A DNA stretch of 64,000 nucleotides from CAVSRC01 sp963732845 (GCA_963732845.1 CAVTBE010000015.1:1-64000), one strand, 5' to 3'. Counted from the stretch's first letter, positions 17,649 through 27,411 are shown. Numbers and translations are program-made. The notes: generated by a model not told the origin, from the letters alone.

Positions 17649-18521
17649 ATGCGCATCGGATTTCTGGGCCTCGGCGAAATGGGTGCCGCCATGACCGCCA
17701 ACCTGATCAAGGGCGGCCACCGGCCGCGTGTGTGGAACCGCTCGCCCGCGGCGGCCAAACCGCTGGCCAAAGCCGGCGCCGAAGTTGTGGCGACGGCGGC
17801 GGAAGCCTTCGACGCCGACGTCGCCTTCACCATGTTCGCGGACGATTCTGCGCTGCGCGCCGTCCTCGTCGACAGCGGACTGATCGAGCGGCTCGGTGCC
17901 CCTTTGACCATCGTCAACATGGCGACGATCTCGGTTGCCTTCGCCGAGGAACTCGTCGACCGCTCGGCCGCCGCCGGCATCACCTATGTTTCGGCGCCGG
18001 TGATGGGCCGGCCGGATGTCGCCGCTGCCGCTAAGCTCAACATCCTCGCCGCGGGCCCGGGCGTGGCCATCGATGCCGTCGAGCCGCTCTTTCGGCTGAT
18101 GGGTCAGAAGACCTGGCGCCTGGGCGAGCATGCACCGGTCGCCAATGCGCTGAAGCTCACCGTCAACTTCATGCTGGCCTCCGCGGTCGAGACGATGGGC
18201 GAGGCGATCGCGCTGGCGGGCAGCTATGGCATCGCGGCGAGTGATCTGGTTGCGCTGATATCGAGCACGGCCTTTCCGGGGCCGGTCTATCAGGGCTACG
18301 GCACCCTGATGGCGGAGGGGCGGTTCGCGCCGGCCGGCTTCAAGGCGGCGCTCGGCCTCAAGGATCTGCGTCTGGCTCTGGCCGCGGCCGAAGCCGCCGC
18401 GGTCCCCCTGCCGGTGGCGGAGAGCGTCCGTGACAGCCTGATCGACGCGGTCGCCCACGGCGAAGGCGACATGGACCTGGCGGTGCTCGGCCGGGTCGCG
18501 GCCCGCCGCGCCGGGCGCTGA
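17649..18521 (+). CDS. NAD(P)-dependent beta-hydroxyacid dehydrogenase family oxidoreductase
   Basis: 290 aa. N-terminal Rossmann fold with GFLGLGEMGAAMTANL, then the 3-hydroxyisobutyrate/tartronate-semialdehyde reductase layout: VSAPVMGRPDVAAAAKL (substrate site) and the catalytic Lys in NALKLTVNFM, followed by an all-helical C domain. Likely reduces or oxidises a small beta-hydroxyacid or semialdehyde; substrate cannot be read from sequence. AAGGACG precedes the ATG. Confidence 0.88.
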   Translation: MRIGFLGLGEMGAAMTANLIKGGHRPRVWNRSPAAAKPLAKAGAEVVATAAEAFDADVAFTMFADDSALRAVLVDSGLIERLGAPLTIVNMATISVAFAEELVDRSAAAGITYVSAPVMGRPDVAAAAKLNILAAGPGVAIDAVEPLFRLMGQKTWRLGEHAPVANALKLTVNFMLASAVETMGEAIALAGSYGIAASDLVALISSTAFPGPVYQGYGTLMAEGRFAPAGFKAALGLKDLRLALAAAEAAAVPLPVAESVRDSLIDAVAHGEGDMDLAVLGRVAARRAGR

Positions 18522-18627
18522 GGGCCCGCCGCCGCGCCGACAGCTATTCCGCCCGGTAGCGCATGCGCTATCCTTCCAGCGGCCATTTTTGCGCCATGAG
18601 TCTCGGCACGAGACAGAGGAGACGGGG

Positions 18628-19041
18628 ATGCTCAAGGAATTCCGCGAATTTGCCCTGAAAGGCAACATGGTCGATCTCGCCATCGGCGTCATCATCGGCG
18701 CTGCCTTCGGCGGTCTCGTGCAGTCGGTCGTCAACGATCTCCTGATGCCGATCATCGGACTGATCACCGGGGGCATCGACTTCTCGCAGATCTACTGGCA
18801 GCTGAGCGGAGCGCCGGCGGCCACTCTCGACGAGGCCCGCAAGGCCGGCGCCACCATCGCCTACGGCCATTTCATCACGCTGGCGATCAACTTCCTGATT
18901 GTCGCCTGGGTGCTCTTCATGGTGGTCAAGGCGATGAACCAGCTGAAGCGCAAGGAAGAGGAGAAGCCGGCCGAGCCGGCTACGGCGCCGCAGGATGTCG
19001 TGCTCCTCACCGAGATTCGCGATCTGCTCGCCAAGAAGTAA
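18628..19041 (+). CDS. mscL: Large-conductance mechanosensitive channel
   Basis: 137 aa, inner-membrane homopentamer that opens under membrane tension to release solutes on osmotic downshock. Amphipathic N-terminal helix MLKEFREFALKGN, TM1 VDLAIGVIIGAAFGGLVQSVVNDLLMP, a periplasmic loop, TM2 FITLAINFLIVAWVLFMVVKAMNQ and C-terminal bundle ending LLTEIRDLLAKK. Strong AGAGGAGA site upstream. Confidence 0.98.
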   Translation: MLKEFREFALKGNMVDLAIGVIIGAAFGGLVQSVVNDLLMPIIGLITGGIDFSQIYWQLSGAPAATLDEARKAGATIAYGHFITLAINFLIVAWVLFMVVKAMNQLKRKEEEKPAEPATAPQDVVLLTEIRDLLAKK

Positions 19042-19149
19042 TCGTGCCGCGGCGATCGGGCTTGCCGATTGCCGCCTGACATGGAATCACGGTGTCTGCC
19101 CGGCGGCCCCGCCGGGCAGCCTGAACCTGTTCCGAAAGACCAGCACCCC

Positions 19150-20322
19150 GTGTCAGACGATCTTGTTGCCGCCCTGCGCCGTGAGGCCCGCGACGCGCCG
19201 GAAAGCGGCATTGTCGAAGTGTTCAACTATGGCCGTGGGCGGAACGGGCTGATCCCGCTCTGGGTCGGCGAGGGCGACCTGCCGACGCCGGAATTCATCA
19301 CCGCCGCGGCGGCGCGCTCGCTCGCCGCCGGCGAGACCTTCTACACCCATCAGCGCGGCATTCCGGAGTTGCGCGCCGCGCTTGCCCGCTATCACCAGCG
19401 CACCTACGGCAAGCCCTTCGCGGCCGAACGCTTCTTCGTCACCGGCGGCGGCATGCAGGCCATCCAGACCGCCTGCCGCATGGTCTCGGGCACCGGCGAC
19501 GAGGTGCTGATCCCGCAGCCGGCCTGGCCGAACCTGCCTGCCGCCATCGGCATTTCCGGCGCCACGCCGGTGCCCGTGCCGATGACGCTCGGCAACGCCG
19601 GCTGGACGCTCGACCTCGACCGGCTCTTCGCCAGCGCGACCGAACGCACCACGGCAATCGTCCTCAACTCGCCGACCAACCCGACCGGCTGGACGGCGAC
19701 GCTCGACGACCTCCGCGCCATCCTCGCCTTCGCCCGCGCGCGCGGCCTGTGGATCGTCGCCGACGAGGTCTATCACCGCTTCTTCTATGCCGGCGACCGC
19801 GCGCCCTCCTTCTATGACATCGCCGATCCGGACGAGCGCATCCTCTACGTCAACACCTTCTCCAAGAACTGGGCGATGACCGGCTGGCGCATCGGCTGGC
19901 TGTCGGCGCCGCCCATCCTCGGTCAGGCGATCGAGAATCTCATCCAGTATTCGACCTCGGGCGTCGCCGTCTTCATGCAGCGCGCCGCCTGCGCGGCGCT
20001 CGATGAGGGCGACGATTTCCTCCGTTTCCAGGTGGAGCGCGCCCATGCCGGCCGCGACATCGTCTGCGGCGGCCTGGCCGCCACCGGCCGGGCGCGCTTC
20101 GCCGAGCCGGCGGGCGCCTTCTATCTGTTCTTCGCGGTCGAAGGCGAAAGCGACACCCGCAGCCTCAGCCTGCGTCTGGTGGACGAGGCCAATGTCGGTG
20201 TGGCGCCGGGGCTGACCTTTGGCGAGGCGGGCGCCGACTATATGCGCCTGTGCTTCGCGCGCGACCCCGCGCAGGTCCGCGAGGCGACCGACCGGCTGGC
20301 GACCTGGATCGCCCGGCAATGA
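19150..20322 (+). CDS. PLP-dependent aminotransferase, class I/II
   Basis: About 390 aa, cytoplasmic. Aspartate-aminotransferase fold: PLWVGEGDLPTP, NSPTNPTGW, the Asp/Tyr pair VADEVYHRFFY, PLP lysine in TFSKNWAMTGWRIGW, and carboxylate-binding Arg in MRLCFAR. Substrate unknown. GTG 19150 gives the usual N terminus (VSDDLVAALRREARDAPESGIVEVFNYGRG) but has no clear ribosome site; ATG 19081 would add 23 unconserved residues. Confidence 0.88.
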   Translation: MSDDLVAALRREARDAPESGIVEVFNYGRGRNGLIPLWVGEGDLPTPEFITAAAARSLAAGETFYTHQRGIPELRAALARYHQRTYGKPFAAERFFVTGGGMQAIQTACRMVSGTGDEVLIPQPAWPNLPAAIGISGATPVPVPMTLGNAGWTLDLDRLFASATERTTAIVLNSPTNPTGWTATLDDLRAILAFARARGLWIVADEVYHRFFYAGDRAPSFYDIADPDERILYVNTFSKNWAMTGWRIGWLSAPPILGQAIENLIQYSTSGVAVFMQRAACAALDEGDDFLRFQVERAHAGRDIVCGGLAATGRARFAEPAGAFYLFFAVEGESDTRSLSLRLVDEANVGVAPGLTFGEAGADYMRLCFARDPAQVREATDRLATWIARQ

Positions 20323-20359
20323 GCGGCGCGCGGGACTGCGGACGCGGGCAGGGCGCCGG

Positions 20360-21403
20360 GTGATAGACCGGCGCCGGACGCTCCGCACGCTTCTCACGCT
20401 CGCCGTCGGTGCGCTCGGCGGCACGCTCTTCGGCCTGCTCGGCCTGCCCGCCGGCTGGCTCACCGGCAGCATGGTGGCGGTTGCCGTGGCGGCCGTCGCC
20501 GGGACCGAGGTCGAGATCCCGACAGGCCTGCGCAACGTCGCCTTCGTCGTCACCGGCTCGTTCCTCGGCTCCAGCGTCTCGCCGGAGCTGATCAGCGAAC
20601 TGCCGCGCTGGCCGATCAGCCTCGCGGTGCTGATCGTCAACCTCATGGTTCTGCAATGGGCGGCGCAGACCTTCCTGCACCGTGTCTGCAACTGGGACCG
20701 TCAGACCGCGTTCTTCGCTGCCATTCCGGGGTTGACCAGCTATGTCATCGCGCTCGCTCTGCCGACGCGCGCCGACACCGCGCGCATCGCCGTGTCGCAG
20801 ACCATCCGCATCTTCCTGCTGGTGGCGTTCCTGCCCAAGGCGGTGTCGCTGGTGAGTGCGGTGCAGCCGGGCACCGCCGCGCCGGCGGCGACTCTCTCCG
20901 CCATCGTCGTCACCCTTGCCGGCGGCACGCTCGGCGGGCTGGTCTTCTCCTTCATCGGCATTCCGGCGGCGCCGCTGCTCGGCGCCCTGCTGGTCAGCGG
21001 CATCCTGCACGGCACCGGGCTCATCAGCGGTGCTCCGGCGCAGCCGCTGATGGTCGCCGCCTATATCGTGCTGGGCAGTGTGGTCGGCAGCCGCTTCGCC
21101 GGCACCACCGTGAAGATGCTGTGGGCGATGGCCGGCGCCTCGCTCGGCGCCTTCGCCATCTCCATGAGCGTGGCGGTTCTCGGCGCGGTGGTCGCGGGCT
21201 GGCTGACCGATCAGCCGATCAGCCAGATGATCCTCGCCTTTGCCCCCGGCGGCATCGACGTCATGACCATCATGGCCTTCGCGCTGCACCTCGACGCGGC
21301 CTTCGTCGCCGCGCACCAGCTGGCGCGATTCCTGATGATCGCGGTCTACGCCCCGCTGCTGTCGAAGCGCAGCGGGGGCAGACCTGGTGAGGAAAACGAA
21401 TAG
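20360..21403 (+). CDS. AbrB-family (COG3180) integral membrane transporter
   Basis: About 347 aa with 9-11 membrane helices in two similar halves; each carries GALGGTLFGLLGLPAGWLTGS- or GGLVFSFIGIPAAPLLGALL-like segments, the AbrB duplication. Despite the family name it is a membrane protein, not a DNA-binding regulator. Proposed roles in the family are transport; substrate unknown. GTG 20360 was chosen to follow the aminotransferase stop by 37 bp, so the two may share a transcript. Confidence 0.82.
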   Translation: MIDRRRTLRTLLTLAVGALGGTLFGLLGLPAGWLTGSMVAVAVAAVAGTEVEIPTGLRNVAFVVTGSFLGSSVSPELISELPRWPISLAVLIVNLMVLQWAAQTFLHRVCNWDRQTAFFAAIPGLTSYVIALALPTRADTARIAVSQTIRIFLLVAFLPKAVSLVSAVQPGTAAPAATLSAIVVTLAGGTLGGLVFSFIGIPAAPLLGALLVSGILHGTGLISGAPAQPLMVAAYIVLGSVVGSRFAGTTVKMLWAMAGASLGAFAISMSVAVLGAVVAGWLTDQPISQMILAFAPGGIDVMTIMAFALHLDAAFVAAHQLARFLMIAVYAPLLSKRSGGRPGEENE

Positions 21404-21414
21404 CGGACTTGGCG

Positions 21415-22704
21415 TTAGCCGCCGGCCGGCGGGAAGACGCCGACCCGGGCATTGCCGGTGACCGTCGGCCTGGCCGAGGCCTGCCCGTCCTGACCTTCGT
21501 AGCGCAGCAGGCCGAGCTTGGTCCATACGCTGACCAGCGCAACTGCCAGCTCATTGATCAGGTGCTCGCCGTGAAAGGGCGTCGGGGTGATGCGCAGCCG
21601 CTCCTGGCCGCGCGGCACGGTCGGATAGTTGATCGGCTGGATGTAGATGCCGTGCTCGTGCAGCAGCAGGTCGCTCGCCTGCTTGCAGCGTTCGGCGTCG
21701 CCCACCATCACCGGCACGATGTGCGTCTCGGTTGGCATCACTGGCAGGCCGGCCGACAGCAGCTTCGTCTTGGTCATCGCGGCGTTGCGCTGTTGGGCCT
21801 CGCGCTCGGCCGACGACGCCTTGAGATGGCGGATCGAGGTGAGCGCCGCAGCGGCGATCGCCGGCGGCAGGGCGGTGGTGAAGATGAAGCCCGGCGCATA
21901 GGAACGCACGGCGTCGACCACCGCGCGGCTGGCAGTGATGTAGCCGCCGAGCGCGCCGAAGGCCTTGGCCAGCGTCCCCTCGATGACGTCGATGCGGTGC
22001 ATGACGCCGTCGCGTTCCGCGATGCCGCCGCCGTGCGGCCCGTACATGCCGACCGCATGGACCTCGTCGAGATAGGTCATGGCGCCGTATTTTTCGGCGA
22101 GATCGGCGATGCGCCCGATCGGGGAGATGTCGCCGTCCATCGAATAGACCGACTCGAAGGCGATCAGCTTGGGCCGCTCCGCCGCCGTCTCCTTGAGCAG
22201 GCTCTCCAGATGGTCGAGGTCGTTGTGACGGAAGATCAGCTTCTGCGCTCCGGAGCGCCGGATGCCCTCGATCATCGAGGCATGGTTCAGCTCGTCGGAG
22301 AAGATCACGCAGCCGGGCAGCAGCTTGGCGATGGTCGAGATCGCCGCCTCGTTGGAGATGAAGCCGGAGGTGAAGACCAGTCCGGCTTCCTTGCCGTGCA
22401 GGTCGGCCAGCTCCGCCTCGAGCTGGACCAGCGGGTGGTTGGTCCCGGAGATATTGCGCGTGCCGCCGGCACCGGCGCCCATGGTGCGCGCCGCCTCGAC
22501 CATGGCGTCGATCACGGTCTGGTTCTGGCCCATGCCGAGATAGTCGTTCGAGCACCACACGACGATTTCGCGGGCGCCCTCATCGGACCGCCAGGTGGCG
22601 GAGGGGAAACGACCCGCGATCCGCTCCAGGTCGGCAAAGACGCGGTAACGGTTCTCGGCATGAAGTGCGGCGATCGCTTCACCAAAAATCGATTGGTAGT
22701 CCAT
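21415..22704 (-). CDS. hemA: 5-aminolevulinate synthase
   Basis: 429 aa. Condenses glycine and succinyl-CoA to 5-aminolevulinate, the first committed haem step in alphaproteobacteria (Shemin route). MGAGAGGTRNISGTNHPLV, FSDELNHASMIEGIRRSGA, YLDEVHAVGMYG and the PLP lysine in GTLAKAFGALGGY are diagnostic. Residues after about 400 (EGQDGQASARPTVTGNARVGVF) are a variable tail. Monocistronic; its 3' end converges within 12 bp of the AbrB-type gene. I see no FNR-type box upstream. Confidence 0.97.
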   Translation of the reverse strand: MDYQSIFGEAIAALHAENRYRVFADLERIAGRFPSATWRSDEGAREIVVWCSNDYLGMGQNQTVIDAMVEAARTMGAGAGGTRNISGTNHPLVQLEAELADLHGKEAGLVFTSGFISNEAAISTIAKLLPGCVIFSDELNHASMIEGIRRSGAQKLIFRHNDLDHLESLLKETAAERPKLIAFESVYSMDGDISPIGRIADLAEKYGAMTYLDEVHAVGMYGPHGGGIAERDGVMHRIDVIEGTLAKAFGALGGYITASRAVVDAVRSYAPGFIFTTALPPAIAAAALTSIRHLKASSAEREAQQRNAAMTKTKLLSAGLPVMPTETHIVPVMVGDAERCKQASDLLLHEHGIYIQPINYPTVPRGQERLRITPTPFHGEHLINELAVALVSVWTKLGLLRYEGQDGQASARPTVTGNARVGVFPPAGG

Positions 22705-22957
22705 CAGGCGCCCTTGCTCTTTGGAACCGTGCGAAAGTAGTAGCGAACTGCGGTTGAGTCCACTGGCACTTTGCCGCTCCCCCTGCCTTTCGGCCCTTCT
22801 GCCTTTCGGCGTTTATATTTCCTCACATGCCACGGCGGGTTCCCCGTTGTCCCTACGCAATGTTCCGGAGACCGGTTGAGCATGGGCTGCGGGGGCCGGA
22901 CAACGCGGCCGATCGGCGCATTTCGCCGCGATTCGGCGGTTTCCGGTTTGGCCGGGA

Positions 22958-23995
22958 TCACATCAGCCGGCGACCGGCGGCATCGAAGGCGTGCAGCGCC
23001 GCAAGCTGCAGGTGGGCGGTGACCTGCTCGCCCTCGCGCACAGGTGGGCGTCCGCGCACGGCCGCGACCATGGGTTTGTCTTGCCAGGTGAGATGGACAT
23101 GGCTCTCGGTCCCGATCGGCTCGATCAGGGTCACCTCCATCGGCAACGGCAGCGACGGGCCCTCCGGCCTCAGTGTCACCTGATCGGGGCGGATGCCGAC
23201 CGTCACGGTGCCGGCGGGCAGGCTGCCATTGAGGGCGCTGGCGCTGGCGGCGAGCTCCTGATGCGTCAGGAAATTCATCGGCGGCGAGCCGATGAAGCCG
23301 GCGACGAAGAGCGTCTGCGGCCGCTCGAACAGCTCTTCCGGCGTGCCCACCTGTTCGATCCGCCCGGCATTCATCACCACCAGCCGGTCGGCCAGCGTCA
23401 TGGCTTCGAGCTGGTCGTGGGTGACGTAGACGCTGGTCGTCTTCAGCCGCCGTTGCAGGTGGCGGATCTCGACGCGCATCTGCCCGCGCAGTTTGGCATC
23501 GAGATTGGACAGCGGCTCGTCGAACAGGAACGCCTTGGGCTCGCGCACAATCGCCCGTCCCATGGCGACGCGCTGGCGCTGGCCGCCGGAGAGCTGGCGC
23601 GGCTTGCGGTCGAGGAACGGACCGATCTCGAGGATCTGGGCGGCCTCGGCCACGCGTTGTTCGATCTCCGCCTTGGGCGTGCGGCGGTTCTGGAGGCCGT
23701 AGGCCAGGTTCTGGCGCACCGTCATATGCGGATAGAGCGCGTAGTTCTGGAACACCATGGCGATGTCGCGCTCGGCCGGCTCGATGTCGTTGACCACCCG
23801 CTCGCCGATCCGGATCGTGCCGGCAGTCACCACCTCGAGCCCGGCGATCATGCGCAGCAATGTCGACTTGCCACAGCCCGACGGCCCGACCAGCACCAGG
23901 AATTGACCGTCACTGATCGAAAGGCTGATGCCCTTCACCGCCTCATGCCCGCCGGGATAGACCTTGGATACCTCGGAGAGATCAATCGACGCCAT
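22958..23995 (-). CDS. ugpC: ABC transporter ATPase, UgpC/MalK type (sn-glycerol-3-phosphate)
   Basis: 345 aa. Walker A GPSGCGKST, Q-loop MVFQNYALYPHMT, signature LSGGQRQR, Walker B AFLFDEPLSNLD and H-loop VTHDQLEA, followed by an OB-type regulatory domain from about residue 235. Fourth gene of the operon ugpB-ugpA-ugpE-ugpC. ATG lies 2 bp after the ugpE stop. Glycerol-3-phosphate is the inferred substrate from family and gene set. Confidence 0.93.
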   Translation of the reverse strand: MASIDLSEVSKVYPGGHEAVKGISLSISDGQFLVLVGPSGCGKSTLLRMIAGLEVVTAGTIRIGERVVNDIEPAERDIAMVFQNYALYPHMTVRQNLAYGLQNRRTPKAEIEQRVAEAAQILEIGPFLDRKPRQLSGGQRQRVAMGRAIVREPKAFLFDEPLSNLDAKLRGQMRVEIRHLQRRLKTTSVYVTHDQLEAMTLADRLVVMNAGRIEQVGTPEELFERPQTLFVAGFIGSPPMNFLTHQELAASASALNGSLPAGTVTVGIRPDQVTLRPEGPSLPLPMEVTLIEPIGTESHVHLTWQDKPMVAAVRGRPPVREGEQVTAHLQLAALHAFDAAGRRLM

Positions 23996-23997
23996 GG

Positions 23998-24846
23998 CTA
24001 CTTCTCCGTTTCCATCAGGCCCCTGACGAAGAGCTTCTGCATGCCGATCACCACCAGCACCGGCGGCAGCAGCGCCATCACGGCGGTCGCCATCACCGTG
24101 TTCCATTGTGGGGTGGCGTCGGTGACGTCGGCCATCCGCTTGATGTCCATGACGATGGTGTAGTAGCGCGGGTCGGTCACCACCATCAGCGGCCACAGAT
24201 ACTGGTTCCAGCCGTAGATGAAGAGGATGACGAACAGCGCCGCCATGTTGGTGCGGCTGAGCGGCAGCAGCATGTCCCAGAAGAATTTGAGCGGCCCGGC
24301 GCCGTCGACCCGCGCCGCCTCCATCAGTTCGTCGGGCACGGTGAGGAACACCTGGCGGAACAGGAAGGTGGCCGTCGCCGAGGCGATCAGCGGGATCGAC
24401 AGGCCGGCATAACTGTTGAGCATCCCGAGATCGGCGACCACCTTGAAGGTCGGCACGATGCGCACCTCGACCGGCAGCATCAGCGTGATGAAGATCACCC
24501 AGAAGGCCGCCGCCCGGAAGGGGAAGCGGAAATAGACGATGGCATAGGCCGAGATGATCGAGATGGCGATCTTGCCGATGGCGATCGACAACGCCATGAT
24601 CAGCGAGTTCAGCATCATCATGCCGATCGGCGGCACCCCCGACGAGGAGACCCCGGTCGAGATCATCTGCCAGTAATTGTCGAAGGTATGCGGGCCGGGC
24701 AGCAACGGCACCACGCCGGACATGAAGTCGTCGGGGCCGCGGGTCGAGGCGATTATCGCGATATAGACCGGGAAGGCGATCACCACGACGCCGAGCATCA
24801 GCGTCACGTGAGACAGGAAAGCAAGCAGCGGGCGATTCTCGACCAT
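23998..24846 (-). CDS. ugpE: ABC transporter permease UgpE
   Basis: 282 aa, six membrane helices. The EAA loop reads DELMEAARVDGAGPLKFFWDMLLPLSRTN and couples to the ATPase. PLLPGPHTFDNYWQM and GWNQYLWPLMVVTDPRYYTIVMDIKRM are typical of UgpE. It is tightly packed in the operon, 13 bp after ugpA. Confidence 0.93.
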   Translation of the reverse strand: MVENRPLLAFLSHVTLMLGVVVIAFPVYIAIIASTRGPDDFMSGVVPLLPGPHTFDNYWQMISTGVSSSGVPPIGMMMLNSLIMALSIAIGKIAISIISAYAIVYFRFPFRAAAFWVIFITLMLPVEVRIVPTFKVVADLGMLNSYAGLSIPLIASATATFLFRQVFLTVPDELMEAARVDGAGPLKFFWDMLLPLSRTNMAALFVILFIYGWNQYLWPLMVVTDPRYYTIVMDIKRMADVTDATPQWNTVMATAVMALLPPVLVVIGMQKLFVRGLMETEK

Positions 24847-24859
24847 GCGCCGGGCGCTC

Positions 24860-25744
24860 CTAATAAGCCACCCGCCGCTCGATCCACTGGAACTGGATCA
24901 CGGTGAGCGCGACGACGATGATCATCAGGATGACCGACTGGGCCGATGACGAGCCGAGGTTCAGCCCGATGAAGCCGTCATTGTAGACCTTGAAGACGAG
25001 GATATTGGTGGCGCGTGCCGGGTTGCCGCCGGTGGTGGCGTGGATCACCGGGAAGGTGTTGAACATCGCATAGACGAGGTTGACCACCACCAGGAAGAAG
25101 GTGGTTGGCGAGAGCAGCGGCAGCACGATGGTGAAGAAGCGCTTGGCCGGCCCGGCGCCGTCTATTGCCGCGGCCTCGACCAGCGAACGCGGGATCGACT
25201 GCAGGCCGGCGAGGAAGAACAGAAAATTGTAGGAGATCTGGTTCCAGCTCGCCGCGATGATCACAAGGATCATGGCGTCGGTGGGATTGAGCGAATGGTT
25301 CCAGTCATAGCCGGCGAACTGCAGCAGATAGGGCAGGATGCCGATGGTCGGGTTGAACAGGAACCACCACATCACCCCGCCCACCGCCGGCGCCACCGCA
25401 TAAGGCCAGACCAGCAGCGTCGTATAGGCCTGGGCGCCCTTGATCACCCGGTCGACCGCCACGGCGAAGAGCAGGCCAAGCCCGATGGAGAGCACCAGGA
25501 CGCCAACGGAAAAGACGACGGTGACCCGCAGCGAGTTGATGTAGTCGGGGTCGGCAAACAGCGCGGTGTAGTTCTTGAGACCAACGAAGGTCGTCTTCAG
25601 CCCGAAGGCGTCCTCGCGCTGGAACGACTGGATGAAGGCCTGCGCGGCCGGCCAGATGAAGAAGATCGCCGTCACGGCGAGCTGCGGGAAGAGCAGCCCG
25701 TAGGGCAGCAACTTGCTACGGAAGATTGCGCGCTTGGTCTGCAT
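24860..25744 (-). CDS. ugpA: ABC transporter permease UgpA
   Basis: 294 aa, six membrane helices. EAA loop RSLVEAAAIDGAGPAKRFFTIVLPLLSP. LLPYGLLFPQLAVTAIFFIWPAAQAFIQSF and FVIHATTGGNPARATNILVFKVYNDGFIGL-like features (split at Asn-Thr-Phe-Pro-Val) are typical of UgpA. It is separated from ugpB by 126 bp that contain a strong stem-loop. Confidence 0.93.
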   Translation of the reverse strand: MQTKRAIFRSKLLPYGLLFPQLAVTAIFFIWPAAQAFIQSFQREDAFGLKTTFVGLKNYTALFADPDYINSLRVTVVFSVGVLVLSIGLGLLFAVAVDRVIKGAQAYTTLLVWPYAVAPAVGGVMWWFLFNPTIGILPYLLQFAGYDWNHSLNPTDAMILVIIAASWNQISYNFLFFLAGLQSIPRSLVEAAAIDGAGPAKRFFTIVLPLLSPTTFFLVVVNLVYAMFNTFPVIHATTGGNPARATNILVFKVYNDGFIGLNLGSSSAQSVILMIIVVALTVIQFQWIERRVAY

Positions 25745-25819
25745 GGAGCAGTTGCCGGCGTTGCCCAGGTTAGTGTTGCGACCGCTTCCAAGCCGCAGCC
25801 TAGCCTATCGGGAAACGCC

Positions 25820-25856
25820 AAGACCCGCGCGGCGAAAGATTCCCCGCGCGGGTCTT
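25820..25856 (-). terminator. Stem-loop between ugpB and ugpA (attenuator or mRNA-stabilising)
   Basis: AAGACCCGCGCGG (25820-25832) and CCGCGCGGGTCTT (25844-25856) form a perfect 13-bp stem with an 11-nt loop, 14 bp after the ugpB stop. There is no long T run after it, so partial termination or protection of the ugpB mRNA 3' end is more likely than a full stop. This would make binding protein in excess of permeases. Confidence 0.75.
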
Positions 25857-25870
25857 GATATCGCTCAGCC

Positions 25871-27202
25871 TCAGCCGCCGTTCGCCGCGGCGAAGTCGGC
25901 GATCAGCTTGTTGCCGCGTTCCACGAGGCTGTCCAGCGCCTCTTGGGGCGTCTTCTTGCCCGACAGCAGGTTCTGGAACTCCTCGTCGATCACGTCGCGA
26001 ATCTGGACGTAATTGCCGAAGCGCAGGCCCTTCGAATTAGGTGTCGGCGGGTTCAGGTTGATCTCCTTGATGCCGACGTCGGTGCCCGGGTTCTTGGCGT
26101 AGTAGCCCTGCTTGATACCGAGTTCGTAAGCGGCCTTGGTGATCGGCAGGTAGCCGGAGAACTGGTGCCAGTCGGCCTGCACCTCTGCCGAGGACAGGTA
26201 GTGGAAGAAGTCGGCCACGCCCTTGTATTCCTCCGCTGGACGCCCCTGCAGCACCCAAAGCGTGGCGCCACCGATGATGGTGTTCTGCGGTGCGCCCTGG
26301 ACGTCGGCGTAATAGGGCAACATGCCGAAGCCGACCTCGAAGTCCTTGGCGTTGGCCATGACGCCTGCGCGCCCGGCCGAGGATTCCATGTATATGGCGC
26401 ATTCCTGGGAATAGAACTTCGGCGGAGCGTCATTGCCGGCAACCGGGCCGCCATACTCAAACACCCCCGAATCCTGCCACTTCTTCAAATTCGCCCAGTG
26501 GCGCACCTGGACCGGGCCGTTGACGGTCAGCTTCGAGTCGATGCTGCCGAAGCCGTTCTCGTTGGTGCCGATCGGAAGGTTGTGCCAGGCGGAGAAATTC
26601 TCGAGCTGAATCCAGCTCACCCAGCGCGTGGTGAAGCCGCACTTGGCCGCACCGGAGTCCATGATCTTCTTGGAGAAGGCCTCGAGGTCTTCCCAGGTCT
26701 TGGGCGGCGTCTCGGGGTCAAGCCCGGCCTTCTTGAAGACGTCCTTGTTGTAATAGAGGATCGGCGTCGATGAGTTGAACGGCATCGACAGCATGTTGCC
26801 GTCGGTGTCGGTGTAGTAGCCGACCACGGCCGGCAGGAACGCCTTGGGATCGAATTCCGTGCCGGTATCCTGCATGAGCTTGTAGACCGGATAGACCGCG
26901 CCTTTCGCCGCCATCATGGTACCGGTGCCGACCTCGAAGACCTGCACGATGTCGGGCTGCTGGTGGGCACGGAAGGCCGCGATCGCCGCCGTCATCGTCT
27001 CCGGATAGGAGCCCTTGTAGGATGCGGTGACGTGGTAGTCCGTCTGGCTGGCATTATATTTGGCGACAATGTCGTCGAGCTTCTTGCCGAGCTCGCCACC
27101 CATGGCGTGCCACCAGCTGATCTCGGTAGTGGCGTTGGCCACCGATCCGTAAGCGACAATCAGCGCCGCTGCGGCGATGGTCTTAAGTAGGGTCTTCGTC
27201 AT
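25871..27202 (-). CDS. ugpB: Periplasmic sn-glycerol-3-phosphate-binding protein
   Basis: 443 aa. Signal peptide TLLKTIAAAALIVAYGSVANA, then a class 1 solute-binding fold: ISWWHAMGGELGKKLDDIVAKYN, YYNKDVFKKAGLDPETPPKTWEDLE, IGGATLWVLQGR and GYLPITKAAYE. Delivers ligand to UgpAE. ATG 27202 is chosen because the signal peptide begins there. First gene of the operon; its promoter should lie in 27203-27411, shared divergently with the transglycosylase gene. Confidence 0.95.
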   Translation of the reverse strand: MTKTLLKTIAAAALIVAYGSVANATTEISWWHAMGGELGKKLDDIVAKYNASQTDYHVTASYKGSYPETMTAAIAAFRAHQQPDIVQVFEVGTGTMMAAKGAVYPVYKLMQDTGTEFDPKAFLPAVVGYYTDTDGNMLSMPFNSSTPILYYNKDVFKKAGLDPETPPKTWEDLEAFSKKIMDSGAAKCGFTTRWVSWIQLENFSAWHNLPIGTNENGFGSIDSKLTVNGPVQVRHWANLKKWQDSGVFEYGGPVAGNDAPPKFYSQECAIYMESSAGRAGVMANAKDFEVGFGMLPYYADVQGAPQNTIIGGATLWVLQGRPAEEYKGVADFFHYLSSAEVQADWHQFSGYLPITKAAYELGIKQGYYAKNPGTDVGIKEINLNPPTPNSKGLRFGNYVQIRDVIDEEFQNLLSGKKTPQEALDSLVERGNKLIADFAAANGG

Positions 27203-27411
27203 CCTGCGCTTGCTCCCTGTATGGCTGACCGGCTTTGCCCCTATCAAGGGCACGCTACGGTTCTGTGACGCCCAAAACGCTGTGGATAATTGGATCATGC
27301 GACGGCTAAGCCTAACCCGGTGCGCGCGGCAATCGCAACAACGCTGATCTGTTGCCCTGGCGGCAGCGGCGGGCATAGCATGGTCCGCCCAACGAGGAGA
27401 CGAGGCCGAAT

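Noticed and set aside
22705..22957. Possible FNR box or haem-responsive element upstream of hemA
   Set aside because: No TTGAT-N4-ATCAA or close variant could be found by eye.
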